The notes under the pieces are model-generated. The model saw only the letters and a list, made by a program, of their open reading frames with translations. It ran no database searches and was not told the origin of the DNA. Below, piece by piece: positions 9,039-17,417 of a stretch of 64,000 bases of DNA. The position numbers and the translations under genes are program-made. This stretch comes from Acidimicrobiia bacterium (GTDB lineage Bacteria; Actinomycetota; Acidimicrobiia; Acidimicrobiales; Poriferisodalaceae): the NCBI GenBank assembly GCA_022824805.1, contig JAJDZE010000066.1, positions 1 through 64,000 on the forward strand, in the 5' to 3' direction. Numbering within the stretch: position 1 is the stretch's first letter; every line of letters begins with the position of its first letter.

Positions 9039-9631
9039 ATGCATCACAGCCAGACGGCTCGACACCCACCGACGCGCCGCCCACCGAGGATCCCCGCCCA
9101 GACGGGCTGCGCACGGCGCGCAGCCTCGTGGTGGTGAACACCGGCGACGGCAAAGGGAAATCCTCCGCTGCGTTCGGCACGGCGATGCGGGCGCGAGCCC
9201 GCGACTGGCCGGTTGCGGTGGTGCAGTTCCTCAAGTCGGACAACTGGGTGACCGGCGAGCAGATGATGGCCGAGCCGCTCGGCATCGACTTCTGGTCGCT
9301 GGGCGAGGGCTTCACCTGGGACAGCGACGACCTCAGCCGGGACGAGGCCGAGGCCCGCGAGGCCTGGCGCCACGGCAAGGCACTGGTGGAGGCCGGCGAG
9401 CATCGGCTGGTCGTGTTCGATGAGATCACCTATCCGCTCAACTGGGGCTGGATCGACGCCGCCGAGGTGGAGGCCACGTTCCGCAACCGGCCTGAGCGGG
9501 TCTCGCTGGTGCTGACCGGCCGCGACGCTCCGGGTTGGATGATCGAACTCGCCGACACGGTGACCGAGATGGTCAAGACCAAGCACGCCTACGACTCGGG
9601 CATCCGGGCCAAGAAAGGCATCGACTACTGA
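9035..9631 (+). CDS. cobO: Cob(I)yrinic acid a,c-diamide adenosyltransferase (CobO/BtuR type)
   Basis: Adenosylates Co(I) corrinoids with ATP, making coenzyme B12 from imported corrinoid. The P-loop TGDGKGKSS lies at residues 36-44 after a 28-residue polar leader. Further signatures are QFLKSDNW, LVVFDEITYPLNWGW and the C-terminal TEMVKTKHAYDSGIRAKKGIDY region (198 residues, normal for the family). The ATG at 9035 overlaps the btuD stop and has GGAG nearby, so longer in-frame readings through btuD are rejected. Its place in the riboswitch operon couples uptake with adenosylation. Confidence 0.93.
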   Translation: MNASQPDGSTPTDAPPTEDPRPDGLRTARSLVVVNTGDGKGKSSAAFGTAMRARARDWPVAVVQFLKSDNWVTGEQMMAEPLGIDFWSLGEGFTWDSDDLSRDEAEAREAWRHGKALVEAGEHRLVVFDEITYPLNWGWIDAAEVEATFRNRPERVSLVLTGRDAPGWMIELADTVTEMVKTKHAYDSGIRAKKGIDY

Positions 9632-9673
9632 GCCAGTGCGCCCGCTGCGGGGGCGGCAGGACATGGCGGTCGC

Positions 9674-11269
9674 TCAGGCGGTGAGGTCCATGATCTCGAA
9701 GAGCGAGCCGAGGTCGACATGGGCCTCGATTGCGTCGGCAACCTGGTCGAACTGCGCCTCGCGGCGGGCGGCGAACGAGCCTGGGTCCGGCGTGTAGGGA
9801 CAGGCGCACTCCGCCGCAATGCGAGCCAAGTAAGCACGCCGGAAGTCATCGCTCTCGAAGATGCCGTGAAGCGTTGTGCCCATTGTTCGGCCGCTGCACC
9901 GGCCTTCGGGCTCGCCGTCCAGCCACAACCAGGGCTCGCTGGTGCCGCCGGTGGTGGGCTCAACGCGTCCGTGATGGATCTGATAGCCCCAGACCGGTGC
10001 TCCGCAGGCTTCGCCCCGGCGCTGGGCGAGCACCTTGTCGTCCTCGAAGACGGTCTCGACATCGAGCAAGCCCAGACCGGGCACCGTCCCTTGCCGCGAC
10101 TCGACGTCGTCGTGAACGACTTGGCCGAGCATCTGGTAGCCGCCGCAGATGCCGAGCACGGATGCCCCGCCGTCGGCGACCGCGGCCGTCACGGCATCAG
10201 CGAGGCCTCGGGACCGCATCCATGACAGATCGCCCACGGTGGCCTTGGAGCCTCCCAGCACGATCAGGTCGGGCTGACCCAGCTCGCGGACCGAGCGGAC
10301 GAAGCGGACACCGACATCGGATTCCGCGAAGAGAGGATCGAGATCGGTGAAGTTTGACAGGCTTGGGAAGGCGATGACGGCCACGTCGAGGTGAGCCTCG
10401 GCACGCGGCGGGGGCATCTGCGCGAGCGCGACCGAGTCCTCGGCGTCGATGCGAACACCGTCGAGCATCGGGATCACGCCGAGCGTCGGCACTCCGCAAT
10501 GTCGTTCCAAGTCGATGAGCCCGTCGCCGAGCAGGGCCGGGTCGCCGCGGAACTTGTTGATCAAAAAGCCCCGCACGAGGCGTCGGTGCTCGGGCGGCAG
10601 CAGCGCAACCGTTCCGGCCAGCGAAGCGAAGACACCGCCGAGATCGATGTCGCCGACCACGACGGCGGGCAGGCCTGCTCGTTCGGCGATGCGCAGGTTG
10701 ACGATGTCGCTGTCGGCAAGGTTGATCTCCGCAGGGCTGCCCGCTCCCTCGAGCACCACCGCATCGAAGTCGCAGCGCAGCCGGCGCAGCGACTCCAGGA
10801 CGAGCTCCAGCAACTCGGGCTTGCAGCGGTGATACTCCGCCGCGCTCATCGAGCCCACCGGTCGGCCCTCCACGACGACCTGGGCATCGGTGTCGCCGGT
10901 GGGCTTGAGCAGAACCGGGTTCATGCTCACCGTGGCCTCGACGCCCGCTGCTTGCGCCTGCGCGTACTGGGCCCGGCCGATCTCGTGTCCCGAAGCTGTC
11001 ACCGCCGAGTTCAGCGCCATGTTCTGTGCCTTGAACGGTGCGACGCGCAAGCCCCGCCGAGCCAACAGCCGGCACAGACCTGCGACAAGCGTCGACTTGC
11101 CCACGTTCGAGGCCGTCCCGCACACCATCAGACCAGGCGCCAGCGGGTCAGTGGCGTTGCCGCGCACCGCGGCAGCGTACAAACCCCCTGCGTCAGCCCC
11201 GTGCGTGAGATCAGCCAAGCGGAGCACCGTGCTGGGAACACTGACAAGCGAGACATCACCACGCGACAT
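9674..11269 (-). CDS. cobQ: Cobyric acid synthase CobQ
   Basis: Glutamine-dependent amidation of adenosylcobyrinic a,c-diamide at four side chains. The N-terminal ATPase domain has CGTASNVGKSTL (about residues 50-61) and FKAQNMALNS. Middle signatures are LEGAGSPAEINL and FLINKFRGD. The C-terminal class I glutaminase has VLGICGGYQMLG (nucleophile Cys) and a distal His in LHGIFE. The 49 residues before the P-loop are longer than usual, so a later start is possible. It converges on cobO with a 42-nt gap and has its own promoter region upstream, near an inverted repeat (TGCCAG...CTGGCA, about 11270-11287). Confidence 0.93.
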   Translation of the reverse strand: MSRGDVSLVSVPSTVLRLADLTHGADAGGLYAAAVRGNATDPLAPGLMVCGTASNVGKSTLVAGLCRLLARRGLRVAPFKAQNMALNSAVTASGHEIGRAQYAQAQAAGVEATVSMNPVLLKPTGDTDAQVVVEGRPVGSMSAAEYHRCKPELLELVLESLRRLRCDFDAVVLEGAGSPAEINLADSDIVNLRIAERAGLPAVVVGDIDLGGVFASLAGTVALLPPEHRRLVRGFLINKFRGDPALLGDGLIDLERHCGVPTLGVIPMLDGVRIDAEDSVALAQMPPPRAEAHLDVAVIAFPSLSNFTDLDPLFAESDVGVRFVRSVRELGQPDLIVLGGSKATVGDLSWMRSRGLADAVTAAVADGGASVLGICGGYQMLGQVVHDDVESRQGTVPGLGLLDVETVFEDDKVLAQRRGEACGAPVWGYQIHHGRVEPTTGGTSEPWLWLDGEPEGRCSGRTMGTTLHGIFESDDFRRAYLARIAAECACPYTPDPGSFAARREAQFDQVADAIEAHVDLGSLFEIMDLTA

Positions 11270-11366
11270 CTGCCAGCCAGGACTGGCATGGGGAGTTCTC
11301 AGTTACTTCTCATCTCGGCTTCGTACCGTGCGTGCACCCATTACGGCTACTCGGAGGCGAACCCGC

Positions 11367-12128
11367 GTGCTGAGATTCTTCCGCCCATCGCTGCTCGCAG
11401 TCGCGGCAGTCACCTCACTGGTGGCAATGGCTTGCTCAGAGGGCAACCAGAACGGCCTGCCGACCCTGCTGGAGAGCACCTCGACCAGCACCGCCGAAGC
11501 GCTCACGGCTGCAGGCACTGACGGCCCGTCGGGGATGCCGTCATCGGCGAGCGAATCAACGGCGCCCGCAACCACGGCTCCTGCATCGACCGACACGGCG
11601 TCGACTGACCCAGAACAAGACGGCACGGACGAAGCCGTCAGCGACGAGGAGCGCCTGCTGGAGTTCGCAGCGTGCATGCGCGACAACGGCGTGGAATTCC
11701 CCGACCCGATCGTCGAGGCTGACGGCACGATCAGCTTCGGATTACGGCCGGGCGCGGGCGGTGCCTCCCGGTCGGCCGAGAATCTGCAGCGCATCGGCCG
11801 CGATCGGGACCTGCCGGCAGCGCGCGAAGCATGCGGGGGCCTTCTTGAAGGCCTCGCGTTCGGCCGAGGCAGTCAGGACTTCGCGGAGGCCCAAGCCGAG
11901 CAGGCCGACCGATTGCTCGAATTCGCCCAGTGCCTGCGCGACAACGGCATCGATGTCGGTGATCCCGACACCAGCGGATTTGGCCCCGGCGGAGGCGGCG
12001 GCGCAGCCCTCCCGTTCGGAGACGTGGACTTCGACGATCCCGATGCGAGCGCCGCGCTGGACATCTGCGCGGAGCAGGTGTCGATCGCCCCGAGGCAGCG
12101 CGGCCGCCAGTCGCAGGCGGGACAATGA
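11367..12128 (+). CDS. Lipoprotein with two CMRDNG-type repeats, first gene of export operon
   Basis: A 253-residue lipoprotein (Cys23 in LVAMAC) starting at GTG 11367 behind GGAGG. A Ser/Thr/Ala-rich linker spans about 25-90. Two related segments follow: RLLEFAACMRDNGVEFPDP and RLLEFAQCLRDNGIDVGDP, each with a conserved Cys, suggesting an internal duplication and possibly a disulfide. No enzymatic motif is visible. Such lipoproteins often precede HlyD/MacA-type adaptor and MacB-type ABC genes in actinobacteria, as here (ATGA overlap with the adaptor). A partner of the exporter is the working inference. A -10 TACCGT lies at 11324-11329. Confidence 0.75.
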   Translation: MLRFFRPSLLAVAAVTSLVAMACSEGNQNGLPTLLESTSTSTAEALTAAGTDGPSGMPSSASESTAPATTAPASTDTASTDPEQDGTDEAVSDEERLLEFAACMRDNGVEFPDPIVEADGTISFGLRPGAGGASRSAENLQRIGRDRDLPAAREACGGLLEGLAFGRGSQDFAEAQAEQADRLLEFAQCLRDNGIDVGDPDTSGFGPGGGGGAALPFGDVDFDDPDASAALDICAEQVSIAPRQRGRQSQAGQ

Positions 12129-14221
12129 GCATGTCGCGCACCAGCCGACGGACGAGAACTGCCGCAATTGCCGCTGTGCTCATCGTCGTCGCTGCGGTCG
12201 TCATCATCGTGCTCGTACTCCTGCGCGATGAGCCAGACGACACCTCGAGCGATGCGAACGAGTCGATCCTCACCACGACGCTGATCGAACAGCGCGAACT
12301 CACCGAGTACCTCGAGATCGACGGGACCCTCGACTACGAAGGCATGGTCACGCTCGCCGCCCGTAGCGACGGATCGCTGGTTCATCTCGCAGCCGAGGGC
12401 ACCGTCGTGGGCCGGGGCGAATCGATCTACCTGATCCTGGATCCCCCGACCGAGGCGGAATCTGCCGCTGCGCTGGCCGACGTCGCATCGACGCAGGACT
12501 CGCTCATGGTTGCTGAAGACGACCTGAGCAGCGCCCGATCCGGGCCCTCGGACGCCGACATCGCTGCCGCAAGCGCCGATGTCGCCACCGCCATCGAAGC
12601 GCGGGACGAGCTGATCGCCGAGCCCACCGTATCTGAGATCCGCACCGCCGAGGCCGCTGTGGCCGTTGCATCCGAAGCGCTCGAGCAGCTCGACAACCCC
12701 ACGGAGGCTGCACGCGCGACGGCCCGCTCCGACCTCGCCGCCGCCCAAGAGCGGCTCGCCCAGTTTATTGCCGGCGCAACGCAAGCCGAGATCGACTCGG
12801 CGAAGGCCAACTTGGTGACGGCGCAAGAAGCGCTCGCAGCATTGCTCGCCGAGCCATCGGAAGCCGAGATCGAATCGGCCGAAGCAGCGGTGGCGATCGC
12901 TTGGGAACGGCTCCACGGCGAACTGCAGTGCTGCAGCTCCGACGCCGAGATTGACGAACTGCGCGCCGTGTTGCTGACCGCGGAAGAGGCGCTCGACGAA
13001 CTGCTCGCCGGTCCGACCGAAGCTGCGGTCGATGAGGCAGAGGCACAGGTGCTCGCTGCGCAGGAAGCGCTCGACAATCTCACAGCGGGCGCGTCCAGCG
13101 CCGAGATCGAAGATGCCGAAGCAGCGGTGCTCGCCGCGCAGGAAGCGCTCGACCTGCTCGACAATCCCACCGAGGCGACACGAGCCCAGGCACGGGCCGA
13201 TCTCGCCGCTGCCTCAGAAGCACTATCCGACCTGCGCGCCGGCCCCTCGGACGCAGAGATCGACGCCGCGAACGCAGCAATCCTGGTTGCGGACGAGGCC
13301 CTGGCCGGCCTGTTGGCGCCCCCGTCGGAGACGGAGCTCGCGGCGCTCACGGCGGCCGTGCAGAGCGCGGAGGCAGCGCTCGACGCTGCCGAGGAGCAGT
13401 GGGCTGATCTCGGTCACAGCCAGCATTCGCTCGTCCTCCTCTACGGCAGCATGCCCGCATATCGCACCATGGCGCCGGGCGCCTCCGGCGACGATGTCCG
13501 TCAGCTCCAGGAGAACCTCGTCGAGCTCGGCCATCTCGACCGAGAGCAGCACCCTGCCGACGGCGTCTTCGACGAGGCCACGGCCGCGGCAGTGCAGCGT
13601 TGGCAGCGCGACGTCGGACACCACGTCGACGCGACAGTGGGCACCGCTGATGTGCTGTTCGTCGATGGTCCGGTGCAGATCGGGCCTTGGTCGGTGGGCA
13701 TCGAGGTGGGCCAGGACCTGCCCGCCGGCACCACGCTCGCGTCGCTCACGGTGATCGAGACGCCGACTGGCGGTGTCATGGCCACCACCCAGCGCATCGC
13801 CGCCAACCTGCCCCTCAGCGAGAGGGATCTGGTCAGCGAGGGGATCATCGTCAACGTTGAGTTTCCCGACGACACCGATGTCGAGGGCACAGTTGTCGCC
13901 ATCAATCCGTCCCCGATCACCGACCCCGCGACGGGTGAGAACGTCGTCGAGTTGACCATTCAGCTCCACAGCCCAGCCTCGGCGGTATGGATCGGCGCGT
14001 CGGTGGTTGTGGAAATCACTCAGACACTCATCGAAGACGCCTTGGTCGTGCCCGCCACCGCGCTGGTTGCCCTCGTCGAGGGCGGCAGCGCCGTGGAGGT
14101 TCTCGCCGACGATGGAAGCATCCGCTTGATCGGCGTGGAGACGGGGCTGTTCGTCGACGGTGACGTCGAATTGCTCAGTCCGGAACTCAAGGCCGGCATG
14201 CGAGTGGTGGTTCCCCGTTGA
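12125..14221 (+). CDS. MacA/HlyD-like efflux adaptor with repeat coiled coil and peptidoglycan-binding domain
   Basis: A 698-residue single-pass membrane protein (TM about residues 14-33). A short biotinyl-lipoyl-like start (LAAEGTVVGRGESIYLI) leads into about ten degenerate units of 26-28 residues, e.g. PSDAEIDAANAAILVADEAL and PSEAEIESAEAAVAIAWERL, predicted to form a very long coiled coil (about 115-430). A peptidoglycan-binding domain 1 follows (GASGDDVRQLQENLVELGHL, then FDEATAAAVQRWQ), and then beta-barrel and membrane-proximal domains. One repeat contains an unusual Cys-Cys (QCCSS). It overlaps both neighbours by four bases. It probably joins a MacB-like ABC pump to the cell wall; the cargo is unknown. 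Confidence 0.85.
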   Translation: MSMSRTSRRTRTAAIAAVLIVVAAVVIIVLVLLRDEPDDTSSDANESILTTTLIEQRELTEYLEIDGTLDYEGMVTLAARSDGSLVHLAAEGTVVGRGESIYLILDPPTEAESAAALADVASTQDSLMVAEDDLSSARSGPSDADIAAASADVATAIEARDELIAEPTVSEIRTAEAAVAVASEALEQLDNPTEAARATARSDLAAAQERLAQFIAGATQAEIDSAKANLVTAQEALAALLAEPSEAEIESAEAAVAIAWERLHGELQCCSSDAEIDELRAVLLTAEEALDELLAGPTEAAVDEAEAQVLAAQEALDNLTAGASSAEIEDAEAAVLAAQEALDLLDNPTEATRAQARADLAAASEALSDLRAGPSDAEIDAANAAILVADEALAGLLAPPSETELAALTAAVQSAEAALDAAEEQWADLGHSQHSLVLLYGSMPAYRTMAPGASGDDVRQLQENLVELGHLDREQHPADGVFDEATAAAVQRWQRDVGHHVDATVGTADVLFVDGPVQIGPWSVGIEVGQDLPAGTTLASLTVIETPTGGVMATTQRIAANLPLSERDLVSEGIIVNVEFPDDTDVEGTVVAINPSPITDPATGENVVELTIQLHSPASAVWIGASVVVEITQTLIEDALVVPATALVALVEGGSAVEVLADDGSIRLIGVETGLFVDGDVELLSPELKAGMRVVVPR

Positions 14222-14937
14222 GCGATCGGCGGGCCGTGCCCGATCCTCAGCCGCCGGCCATCGAGCTGCGTGGCGTCTCGAAGATCTACCCGGGATCGCC
14301 GCCCATCAAGGCGCTGGACGACGTCTCGGTGCAGATCGACTGGGGCCAGATGGTCGCGGTCGTCGGCCAGTCGGGCAGCGGCAAGTCGACGATGCTCAAC
14401 GTGATGGGCACGCTCGATCAGCCCACCAGCGGTTCGGTGCTGATCGAGGGCACCGACACCTCGCTGCTGACCGACAACCAACTGTCGGCAATCCGTGGTC
14501 GGCGCGTCGGTTTCGTGTTCCAGCGCTTCTTCCTCCTGTCGGGGATAGCGGTGATCGACAACGTGGCGAACGGCCTGCTGTACACCGGCGCGACCCGGCC
14601 GGACCGGCGCAAGGCGGCCGAGGCTGTGCTTGAGCGTGTCGGGCTCGGTGCGCGCAAATGGCACAAACCCGACGAACTGTCCGGCGGTCAGATGCAACGT
14701 GTCGCCATCGCCCGGGCGCTCGTCGGCGAGCCGGCGTTTGTCCTGGCCGACGAGCCCACCGGCAATCTCGACTCCGCCTCGTCGAATTCGATCATCGAGC
14801 TGCTGTTCTCGCTGCACGACGAAGGTCGGACAATTGTTGTCATCACCCACAACGAAGCAATCGCCGCTGCGATGCCCCGGCAACTGCAGATTCTCGACGG
14901 GCGTCTCGTGCACGACAGCGGCACGGCCTCGCAATGA
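14218..14937 (+). CDS. MacB/LolD-type ABC transporter ATP-binding protein
   Basis: A 239-residue ATPase starting at TTG, which overlaps the adaptor stop (TTGA). It has Walker A GQSGSGKST (about 46-54), Q-loop FVFQRFFLLSG, signature LSGGQMQRVAIARAL, Walker B VLADEPTGNLDS and H-loop VITHN. The ADEPTGNLD motif is characteristic of the MacB/LolD/FtsE group rather than importers. With the following FtsX-fold permease it forms the engine of the export complex. Confidence 0.92.
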   Translation: MSDRRAVPDPQPPAIELRGVSKIYPGSPPIKALDDVSVQIDWGQMVAVVGQSGSGKSTMLNVMGTLDQPTSGSVLIEGTDTSLLTDNQLSAIRGRRVGFVFQRFFLLSGIAVIDNVANGLLYTGATRPDRRKAAEAVLERVGLGARKWHKPDELSGGQMQRVAIARALVGEPAFVLADEPTGNLDSASSNSIIELLFSLHDEGRTIVVITHNEAIAAAMPRQLQILDGRLVHDSGTASQ

Positions 14938-16127
14938 ACCTGGCGCCGAGCCGCTTGCGTCCGTCCGAGACGGCGCGCGTCGGACTCGGGTCGCTGGCGG
15001 CGCGGCGGCTCCGTTCGGCGCTGTCGGCGCTCGGCATCGCCATCGGCATCGCCTCGCTGGTGGCTGTGTTGGGTCTGTCGGACTCGTCGAAGTCGGCGCT
15101 GCTCGACCAGATCGGCGCGCTCGGCACCAATCTGCTCACCATCGAGGCAGGTTCGGGATTCGGTGCGGGCGACGCGGCGCTGCCCGAGACCTCAGTTGCG
15201 ACGGTCAGCCGGGTGCCCACCGTGGAGGCAACCTCGGCCGTGTATACGGTCGATGCTGGCGTGTACCGCAACGATCTCGTGCCCGAAGACCTCACCGGGG
15301 GCATCAGCGTGTACGGCACCGATCCTGGTCTCCTGGGCGCCCTCAACGGCGAGATCGCCCTCGGCTCATTCCTGACGGAGGCCACCCGCGACCATCCGGT
15401 GGCGGTGGTCGGGGCGGTCGCCGCCGAACGCCTGGGAATCCGCAACCTCGACCAGCCGGTGCGGCTGTACATCGGCGACCGCTGGGTCGAGGTGGCAGGC
15501 GTGCTGGAGCCATTCGCACTCGCCGCCAACCTCGATCGCGCTGTGTTGATCGGCGATCGGGCAGCCGAGCGCTACTACGACACCGAGCTGGTGCCGGCCA
15601 CGGTGTACGTGCGCGTCTACGAGGACTACATCGACGAGACCCGCGATGTGCTGGCCGCAACGGTCGATCCGGAGAATCCCGAGGAGGCCGAGATCAGCAG
15701 GCCGTCGGATCTGCTGGAAGCCAGATCAGCCGCGGAGAGCTCGTTCACCTCGCTCTTCTTGGGCTTGGGCGCTGTAGCGCTGCTGGTGGGCGGCATCGGC
15801 GTGGCAAACGTCATGGTGATCGGGGTCATTGAGCGTCGCGGAGAGATCGGCCTGCGGCGCGCCATCGGGGCGACGAGGGCGCACATCCGCAGGCAGTTCT
15901 TCACCGAGGCTCTGACGCTCGCGACCCTGGGCGGCACAGCAGGGGTGCTCTTGGGGGTTGCGGTGACCTACGGGTACTCGCTCGCCCAAGGATGGCGCGT
16001 GATCATCCCGCCGGTCGCCGTAATCGGCGGGTTCGCTGCGGCGGTCGCCATCGGCGTGATCGCCGGCTTGTATCCGGCGATCAGAGCATCGCGGGTATCT
16101 CCCACGGAGGCGCTCCGCTCGGCCTGA
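14934..16127 (+). CDS. MacB-like ABC transporter permease (FtsX fold)
   Basis: A 397-residue permease coupled to the ATPase by an ATGA overlap. Its topology is typical of MacB/FtsX. TM1 (ALSALGIAIGIASLVAVLGL) is followed by a large extracytoplasmic domain of about 220 residues. Three C-terminal TMs then contain VGGIGVANVMVIGVIERRGEIGLRRAIGA, the family signature, ending in GLYPAIRASRVSPTEALR. Likely exports a peptide, lipid or small amphiphile through the adaptor; no substrate gene is adjacent. Confidence 0.9.
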   Translation: MNLAPSRLRPSETARVGLGSLAARRLRSALSALGIAIGIASLVAVLGLSDSSKSALLDQIGALGTNLLTIEAGSGFGAGDAALPETSVATVSRVPTVEATSAVYTVDAGVYRNDLVPEDLTGGISVYGTDPGLLGALNGEIALGSFLTEATRDHPVAVVGAVAAERLGIRNLDQPVRLYIGDRWVEVAGVLEPFALAANLDRAVLIGDRAAERYYDTELVPATVYVRVYEDYIDETRDVLAATVDPENPEEAEISRPSDLLEARSAAESSFTSLFLGLGAVALLVGGIGVANVMVIGVIERRGEIGLRRAIGATRAHIRRQFFTEALTLATLGGTAGVLLGVAVTYGYSLAQGWRVIIPPVAVIGGFAAAVAIGVIAGLYPAIRASRVSPTEALRSA

Positions 16128-16179
16128 GGGATGCCGAACCCTGCAAGGCCCCGCGCTTCGGGCCCAGGGCTGCGTCTCT

Positions 16180-16185
16180 TAGCCT
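16180..16185 (+). promoter_or_regulatory. -10 element (TAGCCT) for leaderless start at 16194
   Basis: TAGCCT ends 8 nt before the ATG at 16194, so the transcript would begin at or next to that ATG. The same spacing recurs at many starts in the window. Confidence 0.5.
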
Positions 16186-16193
16186 CTGAGGCC

Positions 16194-16220
16194 ATGCAAC
16201 GGCACGGCGGCACTTCGTGA
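16194..16220 (+). CDS. Eight-codon leaderless mini-ORF coupled to the aminotransferase
   Basis: ATG at 16194 opens an ORF encoding MQRHGGTS. Its TGA (16218-16220) overlaps the GTG start (16217) of the aminotransferase by three bases (GTGA). The aminotransferase GTG has no Shine-Dalgarno sequence, so ribosomes loading on the leaderless ATG and re-initiating would explain its translation. The peptide itself need have no function. Alternatively transcription starts further down and the mini-ORF is fortuitous. Confidence 0.4.
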   Translation: MQRHGGTS

Positions 16221-17374
16221 GCGGCTTGAAGGTCTCCGAGCGGGCGGATATCGCGCCCTTCTTTGTGATGGAGATGATGCGGGCTGCCGCCGACAGGGAA
16301 GCGGCCGGCGGCGATGTGGTGCACATGGAGGTCGGCCAGCCGTCCACGCCCGCGCCGGCCGGGGCGCGCACTGCTGCCAAGGCGGCAATCGACAACGACG
16401 TGCTGGGTTACACGTCGGCGGTGGGCATCGAGCCGCTGCGCACGAGGCTGGTGCAGCGCTACGCCGACTGGTACGGCCACGACACCGATGCGGGTCGCAT
16501 CGTCGTGACCCAAGGCGCCAGCGGGGCATTCACGCTCGCGTTCCTGGCGTGCTTCGAGGCCGGCGACCGGGTGGCGGTGACTGCGCCCGGCTATCCCTGC
16601 TACCGCAACACGCTCGAAGCGCTGGACATCGAGGTCGTCGAGATCGCGGTCACACCCGAGTCCGGCTTCCGGTTGAGCGCAGAAATGGTCACCGGCGCCG
16701 GCCCGCTCGATGGGCTGGTGGTGGCCAGTCCCGCAAACCCCACCGGCACCATGCTCATGGCAGACGAACTGGGCCGGCTAGCCCGCTGGTGCCATGAAGC
16801 CGGCGTGCGGCTGATCTCCGATGAGATCTACCACGGCATCGCCTACGGAACCGAGGCCGCCACCGCCGCAGCGCACAGCCCCAGCGCTGTCGTGGTGAAC
16901 AGCTTCTCCAAGTACTTCTCGATGACCGGCTGGCGCCTGGGCTGGCTGCTGCTGCCGCCCGATCTGGTCTCGCCCGTAGAGCGCCTCGCCCAGAACGCCA
17001 CGATCGCTGCCGCCACGGTGAGCCAGCACGCCGCACTCGGTGCCTTCGACAGCATCGACGAGCTCGAGGCCAACGTCGCCCGCTACCAGGCGAACCGCCG
17101 GATACTGCTCGACGGCCTGCCCGCTGCAGGGATCGACCGCATCGCTCCGCCCGACGGGGCGTTCTACATCTACGCCAACGTCGATCACCTCACCAACGAC
17201 AGCGCCGAGCTGGCCGCGACCTGGCTCGCTGAACTCGGCATCGCCACCACACCCGGCATCGACTTCGACCCTGCTGAGGGTCATCGCTACATCCGATTCT
17301 CGTTCGCGGGCAGCAACGACGACATGATCCAGACCGTCGAACGCCTCACTGCCTGGGCCAAACGCCTGCATTGA
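16217..17374 (+). CDS. PLP-dependent class I/II aminotransferase
   Basis: A 385-residue fold-type I aminotransferase. Signatures in order are VGQPSTPAP near the start, YTSAVGIEPLR, the NPTGT loop in SPANPTGTML, DEIYHGI, and the Schiff-base Lys232 in SFSKYFSMTGWRLGW. A C-terminal Arg in YIRFSFA would bind the substrate carboxylate. It resembles aspartate/aromatic aminotransferases, but the substrate is not determinable from sequence. It is followed at 43 nt by a separately promoted enoyl-CoA hydratase. Confidence 0.9.
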   Translation: MSGLKVSERADIAPFFVMEMMRAAADREAAGGDVVHMEVGQPSTPAPAGARTAAKAAIDNDVLGYTSAVGIEPLRTRLVQRYADWYGHDTDAGRIVVTQGASGAFTLAFLACFEAGDRVAVTAPGYPCYRNTLEALDIEVVEIAVTPESGFRLSAEMVTGAGPLDGLVVASPANPTGTMLMADELGRLARWCHEAGVRLISDEIYHGIAYGTEAATAAAHSPSAVVVNSFSKYFSMTGWRLGWLLLPPDLVSPVERLAQNATIAAATVSQHAALGAFDSIDELEANVARYQANRRILLDGLPAAGIDRIAPPDGAFYIYANVDHLTNDSAELAATWLAELGIATTPGIDFDPAEGHRYIRFSFAGSNDDMIQTVERLTAWAKRLH

Positions 17375-17417
17375 GCCCTCGGGCGCAACCCAAGTCCCAC
17401 CACTAGCGTCGCTGCTC

